64,000 nt of DNA, from NCBI RefSeq assembly GCF_001010285.1, contig NZ_CP011104.1, positions 4,154,001 through 4,218,000 on the forward strand, given 5' to 3'. How positions within the stretch are numbered: position 1 is the stretch's first letter; each line of letters opens with the position of its first letter. This document shows positions 9,081 through 21,867 of the stretch, piece after piece. The DNA is from Photorhabdus thracensis (lineage in GTDB: Bacteria > Pseudomonadota > Gammaproteobacteria > Enterobacterales > Enterobacteriaceae). A program made the translations under genes and the position numbers. Under the pieces are notes generated by a model that did not search any database, was not told where the DNA came from, and worked only from the letters and a program-made list of their open reading frames with translations.

Positions 9081-9938
9081 TCATTGCATAATGTCATCAA
9101 TAATATCTTGCGCCGCAATAAAATTATCACCACCAAACAGATTACAACGGTTAAGCAAATAATAGAGCTGATATACAGGTTGTCGATCAATAAAATTGGC
9201 AGGCAGTGGCCACACACTCTGATAACCATCAAAAATTTGCATTGGTAGATTAGGGTACAACGGTAGCATAGCAAAATCACACTCACGATCTCCCCAATAA
9301 CAAGCAGGATCGAAAGCAACGGCGTGATCATCCAGAGAAGCGCAATTAGCAGGCCAAAGATCGCCATGTAAGAGAGAGGGCTGTGGTTGGTGATGTTGAA
9401 GCTTGTTACTTATGACCCGAACAATATTATCAATATCACCAAATATCATACCTTTTTCTGCTGCAATCTGTAATTGCCAACCAATTCGTTTCTCTGCATA
9501 AAACTGATGCCAACGTCGTTGCCAACCATTTGGTTGTGGTGTTGTTGCCAGCATATTGTCAAAATCAAAGCCGAATTGGGGTTGCTCACTCCACTGATGA
9601 AGTTTTGCCAGTTGTTGACCGAAGCAATAAGCATTGTGTGGGGTAAAAGATTTTAAAGGCAAGAATTCAAGTAACAGAAAACTATAGTCTCGATCACAGC
9701 CAACACCATAAACAGTTGGGACACGAATAGTTTGACTGCGTGTCAGTAATTCAAGTTGTTCAGATTCTGCTTTGAAGACCGGGAGCATTTCCTTCAGATT
9801 TGATTTGACAAAAACGTGTTGTTCGCCATGAATGACTTTCCAGGCTTGATGGATATCGCCTCCGGTTAACGCAGTTTTATCGTGAATTTCGGCAGTACCG
9901 AAATATTCATTTAGCAAACGATTTACTGCCTGCCACAT
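9081..9938 (-). CDS. yniA: Fructosamine kinase family protein YniA
   Basis: A 285-residue cytoplasmic kinase of the fructosamine/ketosamine-3-kinase family, which phosphorylates glycated amines so that the sugar can be released. Motifs visible include the glycine-rich start region (TGGDIHQAWKV), the phosphate-binding lysine region (HVFVKSN), the catalytic loop LLHGDLWPANC with the HGD triad, and the metal-binding segment FDPACYWGDRECD. It is nearly collinear with E. coli YniA. The exact substrate in this organism is not shown by the sequence. Confidence 0.92.
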   Translation of the reverse strand: MWQAVNRLLNEYFGTAEIHDKTALTGGDIHQAWKVIHGEQHVFVKSNLKEMLPVFKAESEQLELLTRSQTIRVPTVYGVGCDRDYSFLLLEFLPLKSFTPHNAYCFGQQLAKLHQWSEQPQFGFDFDNMLATTPQPNGWQRRWHQFYAEKRIGWQLQIAAEKGMIFGDIDNIVRVISNKLQHHQPQPSLLHGDLWPANCASLDDHAVAFDPACYWGDRECDFAMLPLYPNLPMQIFDGYQSVWPLPANFIDRQPVYQLYYLLNRCNLFGGDNFIAAQDIIDDIMQ

Positions 9939-10023
9939 GGTTCACCTCTCTAAATCGTCAATTACTTTTATGAACAATTATAGTCAGAGAAAATATATGA
10001 GTTGGTAAAAAAGATGATTAGCA

Positions 10024-10056
10024 GGGTTATATCTTAAAACAGATATAACCCTTTTT
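10024..10056 (+). terminator. Perfect 11-bp hairpin with T-tract between yniA and yfeD
   Basis: GGGTTATATCT (10024-10034) and AGATATAACCC (10041-10051) form a perfect stem with loop TAAAAC, followed by TTTTT on the plus strand. No plus-strand gene ends nearby. The run of A on the other side would give U residues only before the hairpin for the leftward yfe transcript. It may protect the 3' end of the yfe mRNA or stop antisense transcription into yfeD. Confidence 0.6.
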
Positions 10057-10060
10057 GTTA

Positions 10061-10945
10061 TTAATTAGGTTCGTCAGAGACTTGGAGAGTAACTTGATGG
10101 GTTTTATGTTTGAATTTTGTTTTTGCCTGTTTTATCTGATTGTAAGTCAGTGCCAGTGTAAAGAAAATAGCCTGGACAATAACAATGCACGGCCCTGTTG
10201 CACCATCAATATGGAAACTAATCAGTGTACCAAGGACACAAGAACTGACCGACGCAATAATAGCGACAATTAACATTCGGTCAAAACTGCGGCATAGCAT
10301 AAAAGCGATAATTCCCGGCGATATTAACATGGCAATAACCAGAATCATTCCCACAGCTTGTAGGGAGGCGACAATAGTCATTGCCAGCAAACAAAGCAAA
10401 CCGTAATGTAAAAACTTAACAGGTAACCCTACTACGCGCGCTTGGTTCGGATCAAAGCAATAGAGCATGAAATCTTTACGTTTTAGCAGTACCACCGCCA
10501 TGGTAATACCGGTAATCCATAATGTTTGATTCAATTCATCTTTAGTGATCCCCAGCATATTACCAAACAGAATGTGAGTGAGATGTTGATCGGTATCCAT
10601 TCTGGCAAAAAGAACTAAACCAAAAGCAAACATGCCGGAAAAGACGATTCCCATCACGGTATCTTCTTTTATCCGGCTGTGTTCTTTCAGATACCCTGTT
10701 GCAAAAGCGCAAAAAATACCAGAAAGAAACGCACCAATAGCCAGAGGTATCCCGGCAGCGAAAGCCAGTACAATCCCCGGTAATACGGCATGAGAGATAG
10801 CATCTCCCATTAACGACCACCCTTTAAGTACCAGGTAACAAGAGAGCATCGCGCATACTGCGCCTGTCACAACGGCTGCGAACATTGCCCGCTGCATGAA
10901 TGGAAACATGAACGGCTCAGTGATTAATTGAATCAACTGATTCAT
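10061..10945 (-). CDS. yfeD: Iron/manganese ABC transporter permease YfeD
   Basis: A 294-residue ABC-3 (FecCD-like metal) permease, the second membrane subunit of the Yfe chelated iron/manganese importer. It has about eight hydrophobic segments. Family signatures are [20 protein letters not shown] near residue 40 and the conserved late segment AVGMILVIAMLISPG. It is a paralogue of YfeC, with the same lengths and motif order. The C-terminus is a charged cytoplasmic tail (KTKFKHKTHQ). Its start overlaps the yfeC stop by four bases (ATGA), so translation is coupled. It is the last gene of the operon. Confidence 0.93.
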   Translation of the reverse strand: MNQLIQLITEPFMFPFMQRAMFAAVVTGAVCAMLSCYLVLKGWSLMGDAISHAVLPGIVLAFAAGIPLAIGAFLSGIFCAFATGYLKEHSRIKEDTVMGIVFSGMFAFGLVLFARMDTDQHLTHILFGNMLGITKDELNQTLWITGITMAVVLLKRKDFMLYCFDPNQARVVGLPVKFLHYGLLCLLAMTIVASLQAVGMILVIAMLISPGIIAFMLCRSFDRMLIVAIIASVSSCVLGTLISFHIDGATGPCIVIVQAIFFTLALTYNQIKQAKTKFKHKTHQVTLQVSDEPN

Positions 10946-11817
10946 AGCGGTGTCTCCTTAGCCAATGCCACGGATTCTTTTCTGGCACGTATACGGGAAG
11001 CGATTAATCCGTGTTTTGGTGCAAAGAAGAACGCCAATAGGAAAATAACGGTTTGCAGTGTGACAATAACACCGCCGGTAGCGCCATTAAGGAAGAAACT
11101 TAAGTAAGCGCCAAACGCACTGGTTAGGGAACCAATAGCCACTGCAATTATCAGTAAGTGTTTAAAACGGTCAGTCAGTAAATAGGCGGTTGCTCCTGGC
11201 GTCACTACCATTGCAATGACCAGAATAGCGCCGACAGTTTGTAAGGCTGCGACAGTACATGCACTCAGTAAAGTAAAAAAAATGATTTTCATCCGTAAGG
11301 GAGATAAGCCAATAGAACGTGCATGGGTTTCGTCGAAGAATACAACCAGCAAATCTTTCCAGATAAGCATTAACACGATAAATGAAACCGCAATGATAAT
11401 TTCAACTTGGAGAACATCTTCATCAGCGATACCGAGGATATTGCCGAGGATAATGGTTTGTACGTTAACGGATGTGGGATTGAGAGAAACGATCAGTAAG
11501 CCGGCAGCAAAGAAAGTAGAAAATATAAACCCGATCACCGCATCTTCACGTAAGCGAGTGATATGGCGAACGAGAGTCATTGATAGCGCTGCCAGCATGC
11601 CGGTAAAAAAAGCGCCGCCTGCGTAAGGAAGACCCAGTGCGTAAGCACCGGCGACACCAGGCACAACTGAGTGAGAGAGCGCATCTCCCATCAGTGACCA
11701 GCCTTTTAGCATTAGATAGGCAGAAAGAAAGGCACAAACGGCACCGACAATCGAGCTGACCCAGATAGCTTTCACCATGTAGTTATAGTGAAAAGGTTGC
11801 AGCAAAAGTTCTATCAT
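10942..11817 (-). CDS. yfeC: Iron/manganese ABC transporter permease YfeC
   Basis: A 291-residue inner-membrane subunit of the Yfe transporter, ABC-3 family, forming a heterodimer with YfeD by analogy with Yersinia. It contains [19 protein letters not shown] early, [20 protein letters not shown] late, and about eight transmembrane helices. The start overlaps the yfeB stop by four bases and its stop overlaps the yfeD start by four, typical of a tightly coupled operon. Confidence 0.93.
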   Translation of the reverse strand: MIELLLQPFHYNYMVKAIWVSSIVGAVCAFLSAYLMLKGWSLMGDALSHSVVPGVAGAYALGLPYAGGAFFTGMLAALSMTLVRHITRLREDAVIGFIFSTFFAAGLLIVSLNPTSVNVQTIILGNILGIADEDVLQVEIIIAVSFIVLMLIWKDLLVVFFDETHARSIGLSPLRMKIIFFTLLSACTVAALQTVGAILVIAMVVTPGATAYLLTDRFKHLLIIAVAIGSLTSAFGAYLSFFLNGATGGVIVTLQTVIFLLAFFFAPKHGLIASRIRARKESVALAKETPL

Positions 11818-12710
11818 GGTTGACGTTTCTCCTTTTGCTGGGTTTGCCTCGGTGGAACATGATGGTCCTGACCGTAAAACACCGCTGCACGTTCATCATC
11901 AGTAATAACCGTCAGGGAACGCGGATCATCATCATTATGCAACTCCGGCCCGGATAGATTAATGTGACGAAGTACTCCACCAAAAGTCATCTCCAAATTC
12001 TTCTGGGTGAACGTTGTTTCTGTCGGGCCACTTGCCAGAACAGTCCGGTTGATCAAGATAACGTGGTCACAGAATTCGGGAACACTGCCAAGGTTGTGGG
12101 TTGAGACTAAAACCAGATGACCCTCATCACGTAAATCACATAGCAGGTCAATGATGGCATTTTCTGTTTTTACATCAACACCGGTAAAAGGTTCATCCAG
12201 TAACAGAACTTTTCCTTCTTGAGCCAGCGCTCTTGCAAGAAAAACCCGTTTTTTTTGCCCGCCTGAGAGCTCTCCAATTTGCCGGTTGCGCAGAGCTGTT
12301 AAGCCAACACGTTCAAGTGCTTCATCAACAGCTTGGTGATCCTTCTTGCCTGGGATTCTCAAAAACCCCATTTTGCCGTAACGGCCCATCATAACGACAT
12401 CAGAAACCAGTACTGGGAAGTTCCAGTCGACTTCTTCTGTTTGAGGGACATACGCGATGATATTTTTCTTTAACGCACTTTTGACAGGCATATCGCTCAG
12501 GGTAACTTTCCCGTGAGATGGGTTTACCAGCCCCATAATGGTCTTAAACAGTGTGGACTTACCACTGCCATTAATGCCAACCAATGCACAGATAGTACCG
12601 CCAGTGATAGAAAAACTGGCGTCATAAATAGCAGTGTGACCGTTGTTATAAGTCACAGTGGCGTCATCAACCACTAAATGAGGACGTTCAAACAGCATAT
12701 TGCTATTCAT
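11814..12710 (-). CDS. yfeB: Iron/manganese ABC transporter ATP-binding protein YfeB
   Basis: A 298-residue cytoplasmic ATPase that powers the Yfe metal importer. Walker A is GINGSGKST (about residues 44-52), the signature is [15 protein letters not shown], Walker B is [12 protein letters not shown], and the switch histidine is in [10 protein letters not shown]-terminal extension of about 45 residues after the core ends in a charged tail ([11 protein letters not shown]). The start overlaps the yfeA stop by four bases. The four genes occur in the order yfeA-B-C-D, as in Yersinia. Confidence 0.94.
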   Translation of the reverse strand: MNSNMLFERPHLVVDDATVTYNNGHTAIYDASFSITGGTICALVGINGSGKSTLFKTIMGLVNPSHGKVTLSDMPVKSALKKNIIAYVPQTEEVDWNFPVLVSDVVMMGRYGKMGFLRIPGKKDHQAVDEALERVGLTALRNRQIGELSGGQKKRVFLARALAQEGKVLLLDEPFTGVDVKTENAIIDLLCDLRDEGHLVLVSTHNLGSVPEFCDHVILINRTVLASGPTETTFTQKNLEMTFGGVLRHINLSGPELHNDDDPRSLTVITDDERAAVFYGQDHHVPPRQTQQKEKRQP

Positions 12711-13621
12711 TGATTAAATCCTTTTGCGATTGTATCTACAGTTTTGTTCAGTAAATCAATATAAGTTGGTACTGGCCCGTCACTGCTGGAGAGTGAATCT
12801 ACATAAAGAACGCCACCATAACGGGCATCGGTTTCTTTACTGACTTGTTTGGCTGGTTTATCGGAAATGGTACTTTCGCTGAACACAACCGGGATCTTAT
12901 TTTCTCTTACCGTATCAATTACATGACGAACTTGTTGTGGTGAACCTTGTTCTTCCGCATTGATTGGCCACAGATAAACTTCCTTGAATTGATAATCTTT
13001 AGCCAGATAGCTAAAAGCCCCTTCACTGGTGACTAACCAACGTTGATCCTGTGGAATACGGGCAAGACGCTCTCTCAGTGGAGAATCCAGTTGGGCGATT
13101 TTTTCGGCATAGGATTTGGCATTCCTATTATAAATCTCTGTATTTTCAGGATCATATTTCACAAATGCTTTGCGGATATTTTCAATATAAACCAAAGCGT
13201 TGGTTGGTGACATCCAGGCGTGAGGGTTAGGGTTTCCGTTGTAAGGCCCTTCACGAATAGGTAATGGTGTAATGCCTTCAGTAATAACAACAGCGGGAAC
13301 ATCTTTGAGATTTTCAAAGAAACGTTCGAACCAGCGTTCCAGATTCAATCCATTCCAAAGGATCAAATCAGCATGTTGAGATTTTATAATATCTTTGGGA
13401 GTAGGCTGATAATCATGGATTTCAGCACCTGGTTTAGTAATTGATTCAACAATTGCAGCATCGCCAGCTACATTTTGTGCTATATCCTGAATGATAGTAA
13501 AAGTGGTGACGACTTTGAATTTTTTTGCGGCGGATACCTGCTGGCTAAATAAGATTATGGATAAGAGAATCAATATGATTCCTGGTATAGGGTAAGGAAG
13601 CAGAGAGAGTTTCTTTTTCAT
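12707..13621 (-). CDS. yfeA: Periplasmic iron/manganese-binding protein YfeA
   Basis: A 304-residue cluster A-I (ZnuA/PsaA-type) substrate-binding protein with an N-terminal signal peptide (KKKLSL then a hydrophobic stretch, cleavage probably after QQVSA near residue 31). Metal ligands of the family can be placed: a histidine in EIHDYQP, a histidine in PNPHAWMSP, a glutamate in VVFSEST and an aspartate near [11 protein letters not shown]. It delivers Fe or Mn to YfeBCD. A Fur box lies 36 bases upstream, so the operon should be repressed by iron. Confidence 0.94.
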   Translation of the reverse strand: MKKKLSLLPYPIPGIILILLSIILFSQQVSAAKKFKVVTTFTIIQDIAQNVAGDAAIVESITKPGAEIHDYQPTPKDIIKSQHADLILWNGLNLERWFERFFENLKDVPAVVITEGITPLPIREGPYNGNPNPHAWMSPTNALVYIENIRKAFVKYDPENTEIYNRNAKSYAEKIAQLDSPLRERLARIPQDQRWLVTSEGAFSYLAKDYQFKEVYLWPINAEEQGSPQQVRHVIDTVRENKIPVVFSESTISDKPAKQVSKETDARYGGVLYVDSLSSSDGPVPTYIDLLNKTVDTIAKGFNQ

Positions 13622-13656
13622 GAATTCAAACCTTTACTTGTTATAAATATGTATAT

Positions 13657-13675
13657 GATAACGATTATCAATATC
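13657..13675. promoter_or_regulatory. Fur box upstream of yfeABCD
   Basis: GATAACGATTATCAATATC matches the 19-base Fur consensus GATAATGATAATCATTATC at 16 positions. It lies 36 bases before the yfeA start on the minus strand, the expected promoter position. Fur control of yfe/sit operons is established in relatives. Confidence 0.88.
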
Positions 13676-13841
13676 ATTTAAGTAAAGTCAAGATTATAAA
13701 ATTCAGAAACAGAGATTATTATAATAGTCACTTCGTATGATATGAACATGAATAGAGTTAAAAGTTAAGTAAAATATTTTTGGGTTGTGAATGAAATTGT
13801 ATATGCTGCGCTGTAGTAGATTTGATCCAGAGGATTAAAGG

Positions 13842-14513
13842 GTGAAATTAAGACTCAGCTTTGTGGCACTGATTGTGCTATTAGTCGGTTGTGCTGAAAA
13901 GAATAGCCAGCAAACCAATATCGAAAAACAGCCAAGCCAGCAACGTATGCTCAGTGGCAGCTCTACTAACTTGGTTGGGTTTTCTTCTTTCCCGCCGACA
14001 CCTTTTGATACATTTATTCAACAGGCATCCAATCGGTACGGTGTTGATGAAACGCTTATCAGGGCGATTATTCAAGTTGAATCAGGTTTTCGCCCCGATG
14101 CCGTCAGTAAATCGAATGCAATTGGCCTTATGCAGATTAAAGCATCAACAGCAGGACGGGATGTGTATCGACAGAAGGGGCGTTCTGGTCAGCCGACAAC
14201 CCGCGAGTTGAAAGATCCTAAAACCAATATTGATCTTGGCACTGCTTATATTAGTCTTCTAAAAGAGCAGCATTTGGCGGGTATTGATAATCCGGAGACG
14301 CTCTACTATGCCACTATCGTTGCTTACGTCAATGGCGCTGGCGCGCTCTTGCGTACTTTTAGTGCTGACCGCCAGTTAGCTGTTAATAAAATAAACCGGA
14401 TGACACCGGATGAGTTTTATCAGCATGTCCAGGATAATCATCCGGCCCCTCAGGCTCCGCGCTATTTGTGGAAAGTGAAGAATGCTTACCGCTCATTGAC
14501 CATGGCAGATTAA
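13842..14513 (+). CDS. emtA: Membrane-bound lytic murein endotransglycosylase EmtA (MltE type)
   Basis: A 223-residue outer-membrane lipoprotein that cleaves peptidoglycan glycan strands internally to 1,6-anhydro products. The lipobox LLVGC puts the acylated cysteine at residue 17. A Ser/Gln-rich linker follows, then an SLT domain from about residue 57. The catalytic glutamate is in QVESGFRPDA, and the family motifs AIGLMQIK and YYATIVAYVNGAG follow. The start is a GTG with CAGAGGA upstream. It is somewhat longer than E. coli MltE (203). In this window it sits between yfe and thrS, not at its E. coli location. Confidence 0.88.
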   Translation: MKLRLSFVALIVLLVGCAEKNSQQTNIEKQPSQQRMLSGSSTNLVGFSSFPPTPFDTFIQQASNRYGVDETLIRAIIQVESGFRPDAVSKSNAIGLMQIKASTAGRDVYRQKGRSGQPTTRELKDPKTNIDLGTAYISLLKEQHLAGIDNPETLYYATIVAYVNGAGALLRTFSADRQLAVNKINRMTPDEFYQHVQDNHPAPQAPRYLWKVKNAYRSLTMAD

Positions 14514-14954
14514 GGAGCTGATAATAATGGCTATTCCATTTCTAATGAGTTTTTCTGAAAATATATATTTGATTATGATTATATTCAGTTAGAACTGGGA
14601 ACCGCCATTACTGTTTACTCATGTTTCCTATAAGATTTTTTCAAGACTTGCATTGATTTCAATATCAAGCCGGCGATATCTATTCCGCTTTGTAATAAGA
14701 GCAGAAATCGTGCTTTTTCGTCATTGCAATGATTGTATTATTGATGCAGTGGGTTATTAAGGCTGTATACCCTTTGGTTTTCTAACTAAACATAGCCGTG
14801 ACCTGAATGTTTGTTGGTGGTATATTTTCGCGATGTTTCGGTATCAAAGGCAGTCACTTTTTACATTGTGTACCAATTTTAGTACCAAACTCTAAATGGA
14901 TTGACTAGATAATAATTTAAGTCGTTATTTTAGTTGAATATCAAACTCCTTCAA
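14514..14954. other. Intergenic region between emtA and the thrS operator
   Basis: About 440 bases with no credible gene. It must contain the thrS promoter. A TTGACT at about 14899 followed by T-rich sequence is a possible -35. The longest short frame (from 14527, about 21 codons) matches nothing I know. In E. coli pfkB and small genes lie between yniA and thrS, and I do not see them. Confidence 0.45.
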
Positions 14955-14975
14955 GTGACCTTTCGTGCGGGTCAC
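14955..14975 (+). promoter_or_regulatory. thrS translational operator hairpin (anticodon-arm mimic)
   Basis: GTGACC (14955-14960) pairs perfectly with GGTCAC (14970-14975) around the loop TTTCGTGCG. The loop carries CGU, the threonine anticodon sequence, at 31-33 bases before the thrS start. In E. coli the equivalent CGU lies at -32 to -30 in domain 2 of the leader, where ThrRS binds and blocks the ribosome. This supports conserved feedback control of translation. Confidence 0.75.
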
Positions 14976-14996
14976 CACTGTCGATAAGGATTTTAA

Positions 14997-16925
14997 ATGC
15001 CTGTTATTACTCTTCCTGACGGTAGCCAACGTCAGTTTGATCGTGCCGTTTCTGTAATGGATGTTGCCTGTGATATTGGTCCAGGTTTAGCGAAAGCATG
15101 TATTGCTGGCCGCGTAGATGGTGAGCTGGTGGATGCCTGTGAATTAATCGATTCTGATGCAAAACTGGCAATTATTACCAGTAAAGATGAGGAAGGGCTG
15201 GAAATTATCCGCCATTCATGCGCACATCTGTTGGGCCATGCGATTAAGCAATTATGGCCAGATACTAAAATGGCCATCGGACCCGTTATTGATAATGGTT
15301 TCTACTATGATGTCGATCTTGGCCGTGCCCTGACGCAGGAAGATATTGAGCTGCTTGAAAAACGTATGTTGGAGCTTGCCAAAAAAGACTATGACGTCAT
15401 CAAGAAAAAAGTGAGTTGGCAAGAAGCTCGTGATACGTTCGTCGCCCGTGGTGAGGATTACAAAGTACAGATTTTGGATGACAACATTGGTCGTGATGAT
15501 CGTCCTGGCCTGTATAATCATGAAGAATATGTTGACATGTGCCGTGGTCCACATGTGCCAAATATGCGTTTCTGTCATCATTTTAAATTGCAGAAAGTGG
15601 CAGGGGCATACTGGCGTGGGGACAGCAACAATAAAATGTTGCAACGGATATACGGTACTGCGTGGGCTGATAAGAAGCAGCTCAACACTTATCTGCAACG
15701 CCTGGAAGAAGCCGCTAAACGTGACCATCGTAAAATTGGTAAACAGCTGGATTTGTACCATATGCAGGAAGAAGCGCCGGGTATGGCGTTCTGGCATAAC
15801 GATGGCTGGACTATTTTCCGTGAGCTGGAAACTTTCGTACGCACTAAACTGAAAGAATATCAATATCAGGAAGTTAAAGGTCCATTTATGATGGACCGTG
15901 TGATGTGGGAAAGAACCGGTCACTGGGAAAACTATGGTGAGCATATGTTTACCACCTCCTCAGAGAACCGTGAATATTGCGTTAAACCAATGAACTGTCC
16001 AGGGCACATTCAGATTTTTAACCAAGGTTTAAAATCTTATCGTGACTTGCCTTTACGCATGGCTGAGTTCGGTAGTTGCCACCGTAATGAACCGTCAGGT
16101 GCATTACATGGCTTGATGCGTGTTCGTGGTTTTACTCAGGATGATGCCCATATCTTCTGTACAGAAGAGCAAATTCACCGGGAAGTGAGCAGCTGCATTA
16201 AGATGGTGTACGACGTTTACAGCACCTTTGGTTTTGACAAAATTGTTGTTAAGCTGTCAACCCGTCCGGAAAAACGCATTGGTACTGAAGAACAGTGGAG
16301 TCAGGCCGAGGAAGCTTTGGCGGCAGCGCTGCAAGAAAACGGTGTTCAGTTTGAATATCAGCCAGGTGAAGGCGCTTTTTACGGACCAAAAATTGAATTT
16401 ACTTTGCATGATTGTTTGGATCGTGCGTGGCAATGTGGTACTGTGCAGCTTGACTTTTCACTACCGGGCCGTTTGAGTGCGTCCTACGTAGGTGAAAACA
16501 ACGAACGTAAGGTTCCTGTAATGATTCACCGTGCGGTTCTGGGTTCACTAGAACGGTTTATCGGCATCCTGACTGAGGAATATGCGGGTTTCTTCCCGAC
16601 ATGGATTGCTCCACAGCAGGTCGTTGTGATGAATATCACAGATAGCCAGGCTGATTATGTACAGGAATTAGCAAAAAAACTTCAAGATGCCGGCATTCGT
16701 GCAAAAGCAGACTTGAGAAACGAGAAGATTGGTTTTAAAATCCGTGAACACACTCTACGTCGTGTTCCTTACATGCTTGTTTGTGGTGAAAAAGAGGTCG
16801 AATCAGGAAAAGTTTCTGTTCGGACCCGCCGCGGTAAGGATTTAGGTAGCATTGATGTTAGCGAGTTCATCGAAAAACTGCTGATAGAAATACGCAGTCG
16901 TAATCTTCATCAATTGGAGGAATAA
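14997..16925 (+). CDS. thrS: Threonine--tRNA ligase
   Basis: A 642-residue class II synthetase, the same length as E. coli ThrRS. Domains are an N-terminal TGS domain (1-61), the editing domain with the HxxxH motif ([10 protein letters not shown], about 73-77), the catalytic core (about 243-535) with zinc-ligand cysteine in KPMNCPGH, class II motif 2 around [15 protein letters not shown] and motif 3 [12 protein letters not shown], and a C-terminal anticodon-binding domain. AAGGA precedes the ATG, and the leader carries the autoregulatory hairpin. infC begins three bases after the stop. Confidence 0.98.
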   Translation: MPVITLPDGSQRQFDRAVSVMDVACDIGPGLAKACIAGRVDGELVDACELIDSDAKLAIITSKDEEGLEIIRHSCAHLLGHAIKQLWPDTKMAIGPVIDNGFYYDVDLGRALTQEDIELLEKRMLELAKKDYDVIKKKVSWQEARDTFVARGEDYKVQILDDNIGRDDRPGLYNHEEYVDMCRGPHVPNMRFCHHFKLQKVAGAYWRGDSNNKMLQRIYGTAWADKKQLNTYLQRLEEAAKRDHRKIGKQLDLYHMQEEAPGMAFWHNDGWTIFRELETFVRTKLKEYQYQEVKGPFMMDRVMWERTGHWENYGEHMFTTSSENREYCVKPMNCPGHIQIFNQGLKSYRDLPLRMAEFGSCHRNEPSGALHGLMRVRGFTQDDAHIFCTEEQIHREVSSCIKMVYDVYSTFGFDKIVVKLSTRPEKRIGTEEQWSQAEEALAAALQENGVQFEYQPGEGAFYGPKIEFTLHDCLDRAWQCGTVQLDFSLPGRLSASYVGENNERKVPVMIHRAVLGSLERFIGILTEEYAGFFPTWIAPQQVVVMNITDSQADYVQELAKKLQDAGIRAKADLRNEKIGFKIREHTLRRVPYMLVCGEKEVESGKVSVRTRRGKDLGSIDVSEFIEKLLIEIRSRNLHQLEE

Positions 16926-17468
<543 letters not shown>

Positions 17469-17482
17469 TCAGGCAATCAAGT

Positions 17483-17519
17483 AATAAGCTCCAGTCGGTT
17501 CGTCTGGTTGGGGCTTATT
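17483..17519 (+). promoter_or_regulatory. Stem-loop in the infC-rpmI spacer (candidate L20 control site)
   Basis: AATAAGCTCC (17483-17492) pairs with GGGGCTTATT (17510-17519), with one G-U pair. In E. coli this spacer contains an RNA structure bound by ribosomal protein L20 that represses rpmI-rplT translation. The pairing is visible here. Its role is inferred from position. Confidence 0.5.
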
Positions 17520-17544
17520 CGCCTTACTGATTCGTTGTAATTAA

Positions 17545-17763
<219 letters not shown>

Positions 17764-17795
17764 GCAATTTTTAGATTAGAACTCAGAGACGATAG

Positions 17796-18161
<366 letters not shown>

Positions 18162-18173
18162 GTTAGAGTCGTT

Positions 18174-18199
18174 AAGAGGGGGAGCATGCTCCCTCTTTT
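18174..18199 (+). terminator. Rho-independent terminator after rplT
   Basis: AAGAGGGGGAGCA and TGCTCCCTCTT form a near-continuous stem (two extra G on the left), followed by TTTT on the plus strand. Confidence 0.8.
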
Positions 18200-18271
18200 A
18201 CTTTGTTTGAAAATGTGGCTTACTAGAGCGTCGTTGTCAGAAAAAATATTTTTTCCGAGAGAACCCATGTT

Positions 18272-18316
18272 ATGCCTTTAGCTTTTTTTCGCTTCTTTTT
18301 TTACTTTAGCGCCTGA
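18272..18316 (+). CDS. pheM: pheST operon leader peptide PheM
   Basis: A 14-codon frame encodes [14 protein letters not shown], with six phenylalanines in eight positions. This is the attenuation leader of the Phe-tRNA synthetase operon. E. coli PheM ([14 protein letters not shown]) shares the core [9 protein letters not shown]-type sequence. Stalling of the ribosome at these codons when charged tRNA-Phe is scarce should favour the antiterminator and allow pheS-pheT expression. The attenuator hairpin lies about 50 bases downstream. Confidence 0.93.
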   Translation: [14 protein letters not shown]

Positions 18317-18364
18317 ATTCAGGGGGCTTTGCGCGTAAGAAAAGAAACGAAAAGTAGCGCCTGA

Positions 18365-18387
18365 GCCTCCGTTGTGGAGGCTTTTTT
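18365..18387 (+). terminator. pheST attenuator terminator
   Basis: GCCTCC (18365-18370) pairs with GGAGGC (18376-18381) around GTTGT and is followed by TTTTTT. Upstream palindromic sequence around CCTGAATTCAGG, just inside and after pheM, offers alternative pairings as expected for attenuation. Confidence 0.88.
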
Positions 18388-18402
18388 GTTTTTATCACAT
18401 AA

Positions 18403-19461
<1,059 letters not shown>

Positions 19462-19475
19462 GGCGGGAATATCTC

Positions 19476-21863
19476 ATGAAATTCAGTGAACTCTGGTTGC
19501 GCGAGTGGGTAAACCCAGCCATTGGCAGTGAAGAATTGACTGATCAAATCACTATGGTTGGTCTGGAAGTTGATGGCACTGAAGCTGTTGCTGGTCAATT
19601 CCATGGTGTGGTTATTGGTGAAGTTGTTGAATGTGGCCAGCATCCAAATGCGGATAAGTTGCGGGTTACAAAAGTGAATGTCGGTGGTGAGCGCTTATTG
19701 GATATCGTTTGTGGCGCACCGAACTGCCGCTTGGGGTTGAAAGTTGCAGTCGCCACAGTGGGTGCTGTGCTGCCGGGTGATTTCAAAATCAAAGCGGCGA
19801 AACTACGTGGTGAGCCTTCGGAAGGAATGCTGTGTTCTTTCTCTGAACTGGGTATTTCTGAAGATCACGACGGTATTATTGAATTACCTATTGATGCGCC
19901 TTTAGGTGTTGATCTGCGTGAATATCTGAAGCTGGATGATAGCGTCATCGAGATCAGCATTACACCTAACCGTGCTGATTGCCTGAGTATTATGGGGGTT
20001 GCACGTGATGTGGCAGTCGCTAATAAAATACCATTATCTGCACCGCAAATTGAGGCAATCAAGCCAACAACAGATGCTGTTTTTCCTATTCATGTTGAAG
20101 CAACAGAAGCTTGCCCTCGTTACTTGGGGCGGGTAATCGAAAAAATCAATGTGAAAGCGACAACGCCATTGTGGATGCGTGAAAAACTGCGTCGTGGTGG
20201 TGTCCGCTCTATCGACCCAATTGTCGATGTGACTAACTATGTGTTGCTTGAATTAGGCCAACCATTGCATGCATTTGATTTGGAACGCTTAAAGGGTTCA
20301 ATCACGGTGCGTATGGCGAAACCGGATGAAAAATTGGTTTTGCTGGATGGTACAGAAGCCAGGCTTTCTGCTGATACTCTTGTTATTTCTGATGAAAAAC
20401 AAGCCATTGCAATGGCGGGTATTTTTGGTGGTGAACATTCTGGTGTGAATGAAGAAACGCAAAATATTTTACTTGAGTGCGCATTTTTTGCACCTTTGGC
20501 GATTGCTGGTCGTGCTCGTCGTTATGGTTTACATACTGACGCATCTCACCGCTATGAGCGCGGTGTTGATCCTCAGTTACAACACCAGGCAATGGAGAGA
20601 GCGACTCAACTACTGATTGAGATTTGTGGTGGTGAAGCGGGGCCGGTCATTGATATTACTGATGAATCTCAATTACCAAAACCTGTAACAATCACACTGC
20701 GCCGTGAAAAATTGGATCGTTTGATTGGTCACTGTGTGCCTGATGAGCAAGTTGGTGATATCTTGACCCGTTTAGGTTGTAAAGTCACTGTTCAGGAAAA
20801 CTGCTGGCAGGCGATTGCACCAAGCTGGCGTTTTGACATGGAGATTGAAGAAGATCTGGTGGAAGAAGTTGCCCGTATTTACGGTTACAACAACATTCCA
20901 GATGTACCGATGCGTGCAGATCTCATCATGAAAAAACACCGCGAAGTGGATCTTTCCCTGAAACGTGTTAAAACCATGCTGGTTGACCGAGGTTATCAGG
21001 AAGCGATTACTTACAGCTTTGTTGATCCTAAAATTCAGGCATTGTTGCATCCACAGCAACAGGCATTGATGTTGCCTAACCCAATTTCAGCGGATATGTC
21101 TGCAATGCGTTTATCATTGCTGACGGGTTTGCTGACAACGGTGGTGTATAACCAGAATCGTCAGCAAAACCGTGTACGCCTGTTTGAAACCGGCTTGCGT
21201 TTTGTTCCTGATGAAAATGCGGAGCAGGGTATTCGCCAGGAGCTGATGCTAGGTGGTGTCATTACCGGCAATCGTTTTGAAGAGCATTGGTCACTGGAAA
21301 AACAATCTATCGATTTCTTCGATATGAAAGGCGATTTGGAAGCTGTGCTGGAATTAACCGGGAAATTATCTAAGATTTCTTTTAGAGCAGATGTAAATCC
21401 GGCGTTGCACCCAGGTCAAAGTGCCGGGATTTATCTGGAAAATGAATACATCGGATACATTGGTGTTGTCCATCCGGAATTAGAACGTAAACTTGATTTA
21501 AATGGTCGCACAGTGGTATTCGAAATACTCTGGAACAAGCTGTCAGACCGCGTAGTTCCTGACGCGAGAGAGATTTCACGTTTCCCGTCAAACCGTCGTG
21601 ATATCGCTATTGTGGTGCCTGAAAATGTTGCTGTAGAAGATGTTTTGGCAGAATGCAAGAAAGTTGGCGTAAATCATATAGTTGGCATAAACTTGTTTGA
21701 CGTGTATTGTGGTAAAGGTGTAGCAGAGGGTCACAAGAGCCTTGCTATAAGTTTTATCTTGCAGGATACCGCACGTACACTGGAAGAAGAAGAGATTGCT
21801 GCAACTGTCAATAGATGTGTTGCAGTACTGAAACAGCGATTCCAAGCATCCTTGAGGGACTGA
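19476..21863 (+). CDS. pheT: Phenylalanine--tRNA ligase beta subunit
   Basis: A 795-residue partner of PheS that carries tRNA binding and editing of misacylated Tyr-tRNA-Phe. Domains are an N-terminal tRNA-binding EMAP-like fold (about 40-150, with [13 protein letters not shown]), the B3/B4 editing module, B5, a catalytic-like core (about 480-680), and a C-terminal ferredoxin-fold anticodon-binding domain ending [13 protein letters not shown]. Length equals E. coli PheT. ihfA begins four bases after the stop. Confidence 0.97.
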   Translation: MKFSELWLREWVNPAIGSEELTDQITMVGLEVDGTEAVAGQFHGVVIGEVVECGQHPNADKLRVTKVNVGGERLLDIVCGAPNCRLGLKVAVATVGAVLPGDFKIKAAKLRGEPSEGMLCSFSELGISEDHDGIIELPIDAPLGVDLREYLKLDDSVIEISITPNRADCLSIMGVARDVAVANKIPLSAPQIEAIKPTTDAVFPIHVEATEACPRYLGRVIEKINVKATTPLWMREKLRRGGVRSIDPIVDVTNYVLLELGQPLHAFDLERLKGSITVRMAKPDEKLVLLDGTEARLSADTLVISDEKQAIAMAGIFGGEHSGVNEETQNILLECAFFAPLAIAGRARRYGLHTDASHRYERGVDPQLQHQAMERATQLLIEICGGEAGPVIDITDESQLPKPVTITLRREKLDRLIGHCVPDEQVGDILTRLGCKVTVQENCWQAIAPSWRFDMEIEEDLVEEVARIYGYNNIPDVPMRADLIMKKHREVDLSLKRVKTMLVDRGYQEAITYSFVDPKIQALLHPQQQALMLPNPISADMSAMRLSLLTGLLTTVVYNQNRQQNRVRLFETGLRFVPDENAEQGIRQELMLGGVITGNRFEEHWSLEKQSIDFFDMKGDLEAVLELTGKLSKISFRADVNPALHPGQSAGIYLENEYIGYIGVVHPELERKLDLNGRTVVFEILWNKLSDRVVPDAREISRFPSNRRDIAIVVPENVAVEDVLAECKKVGVNHIVGINLFDVYCGKGVAEGHKSLAISFILQDTARTLEEEEIAATVNRCVAVLKQRFQASLRD

Positions 21864-21867
21864 ACCT

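Noticed and set aside
15252-15944. Long minus-strand open frame opposite thrS (230 codons)
   Set aside because: Lies entirely antisense to a highly conserved gene. Its translation has no domain pattern and no ribosome site.
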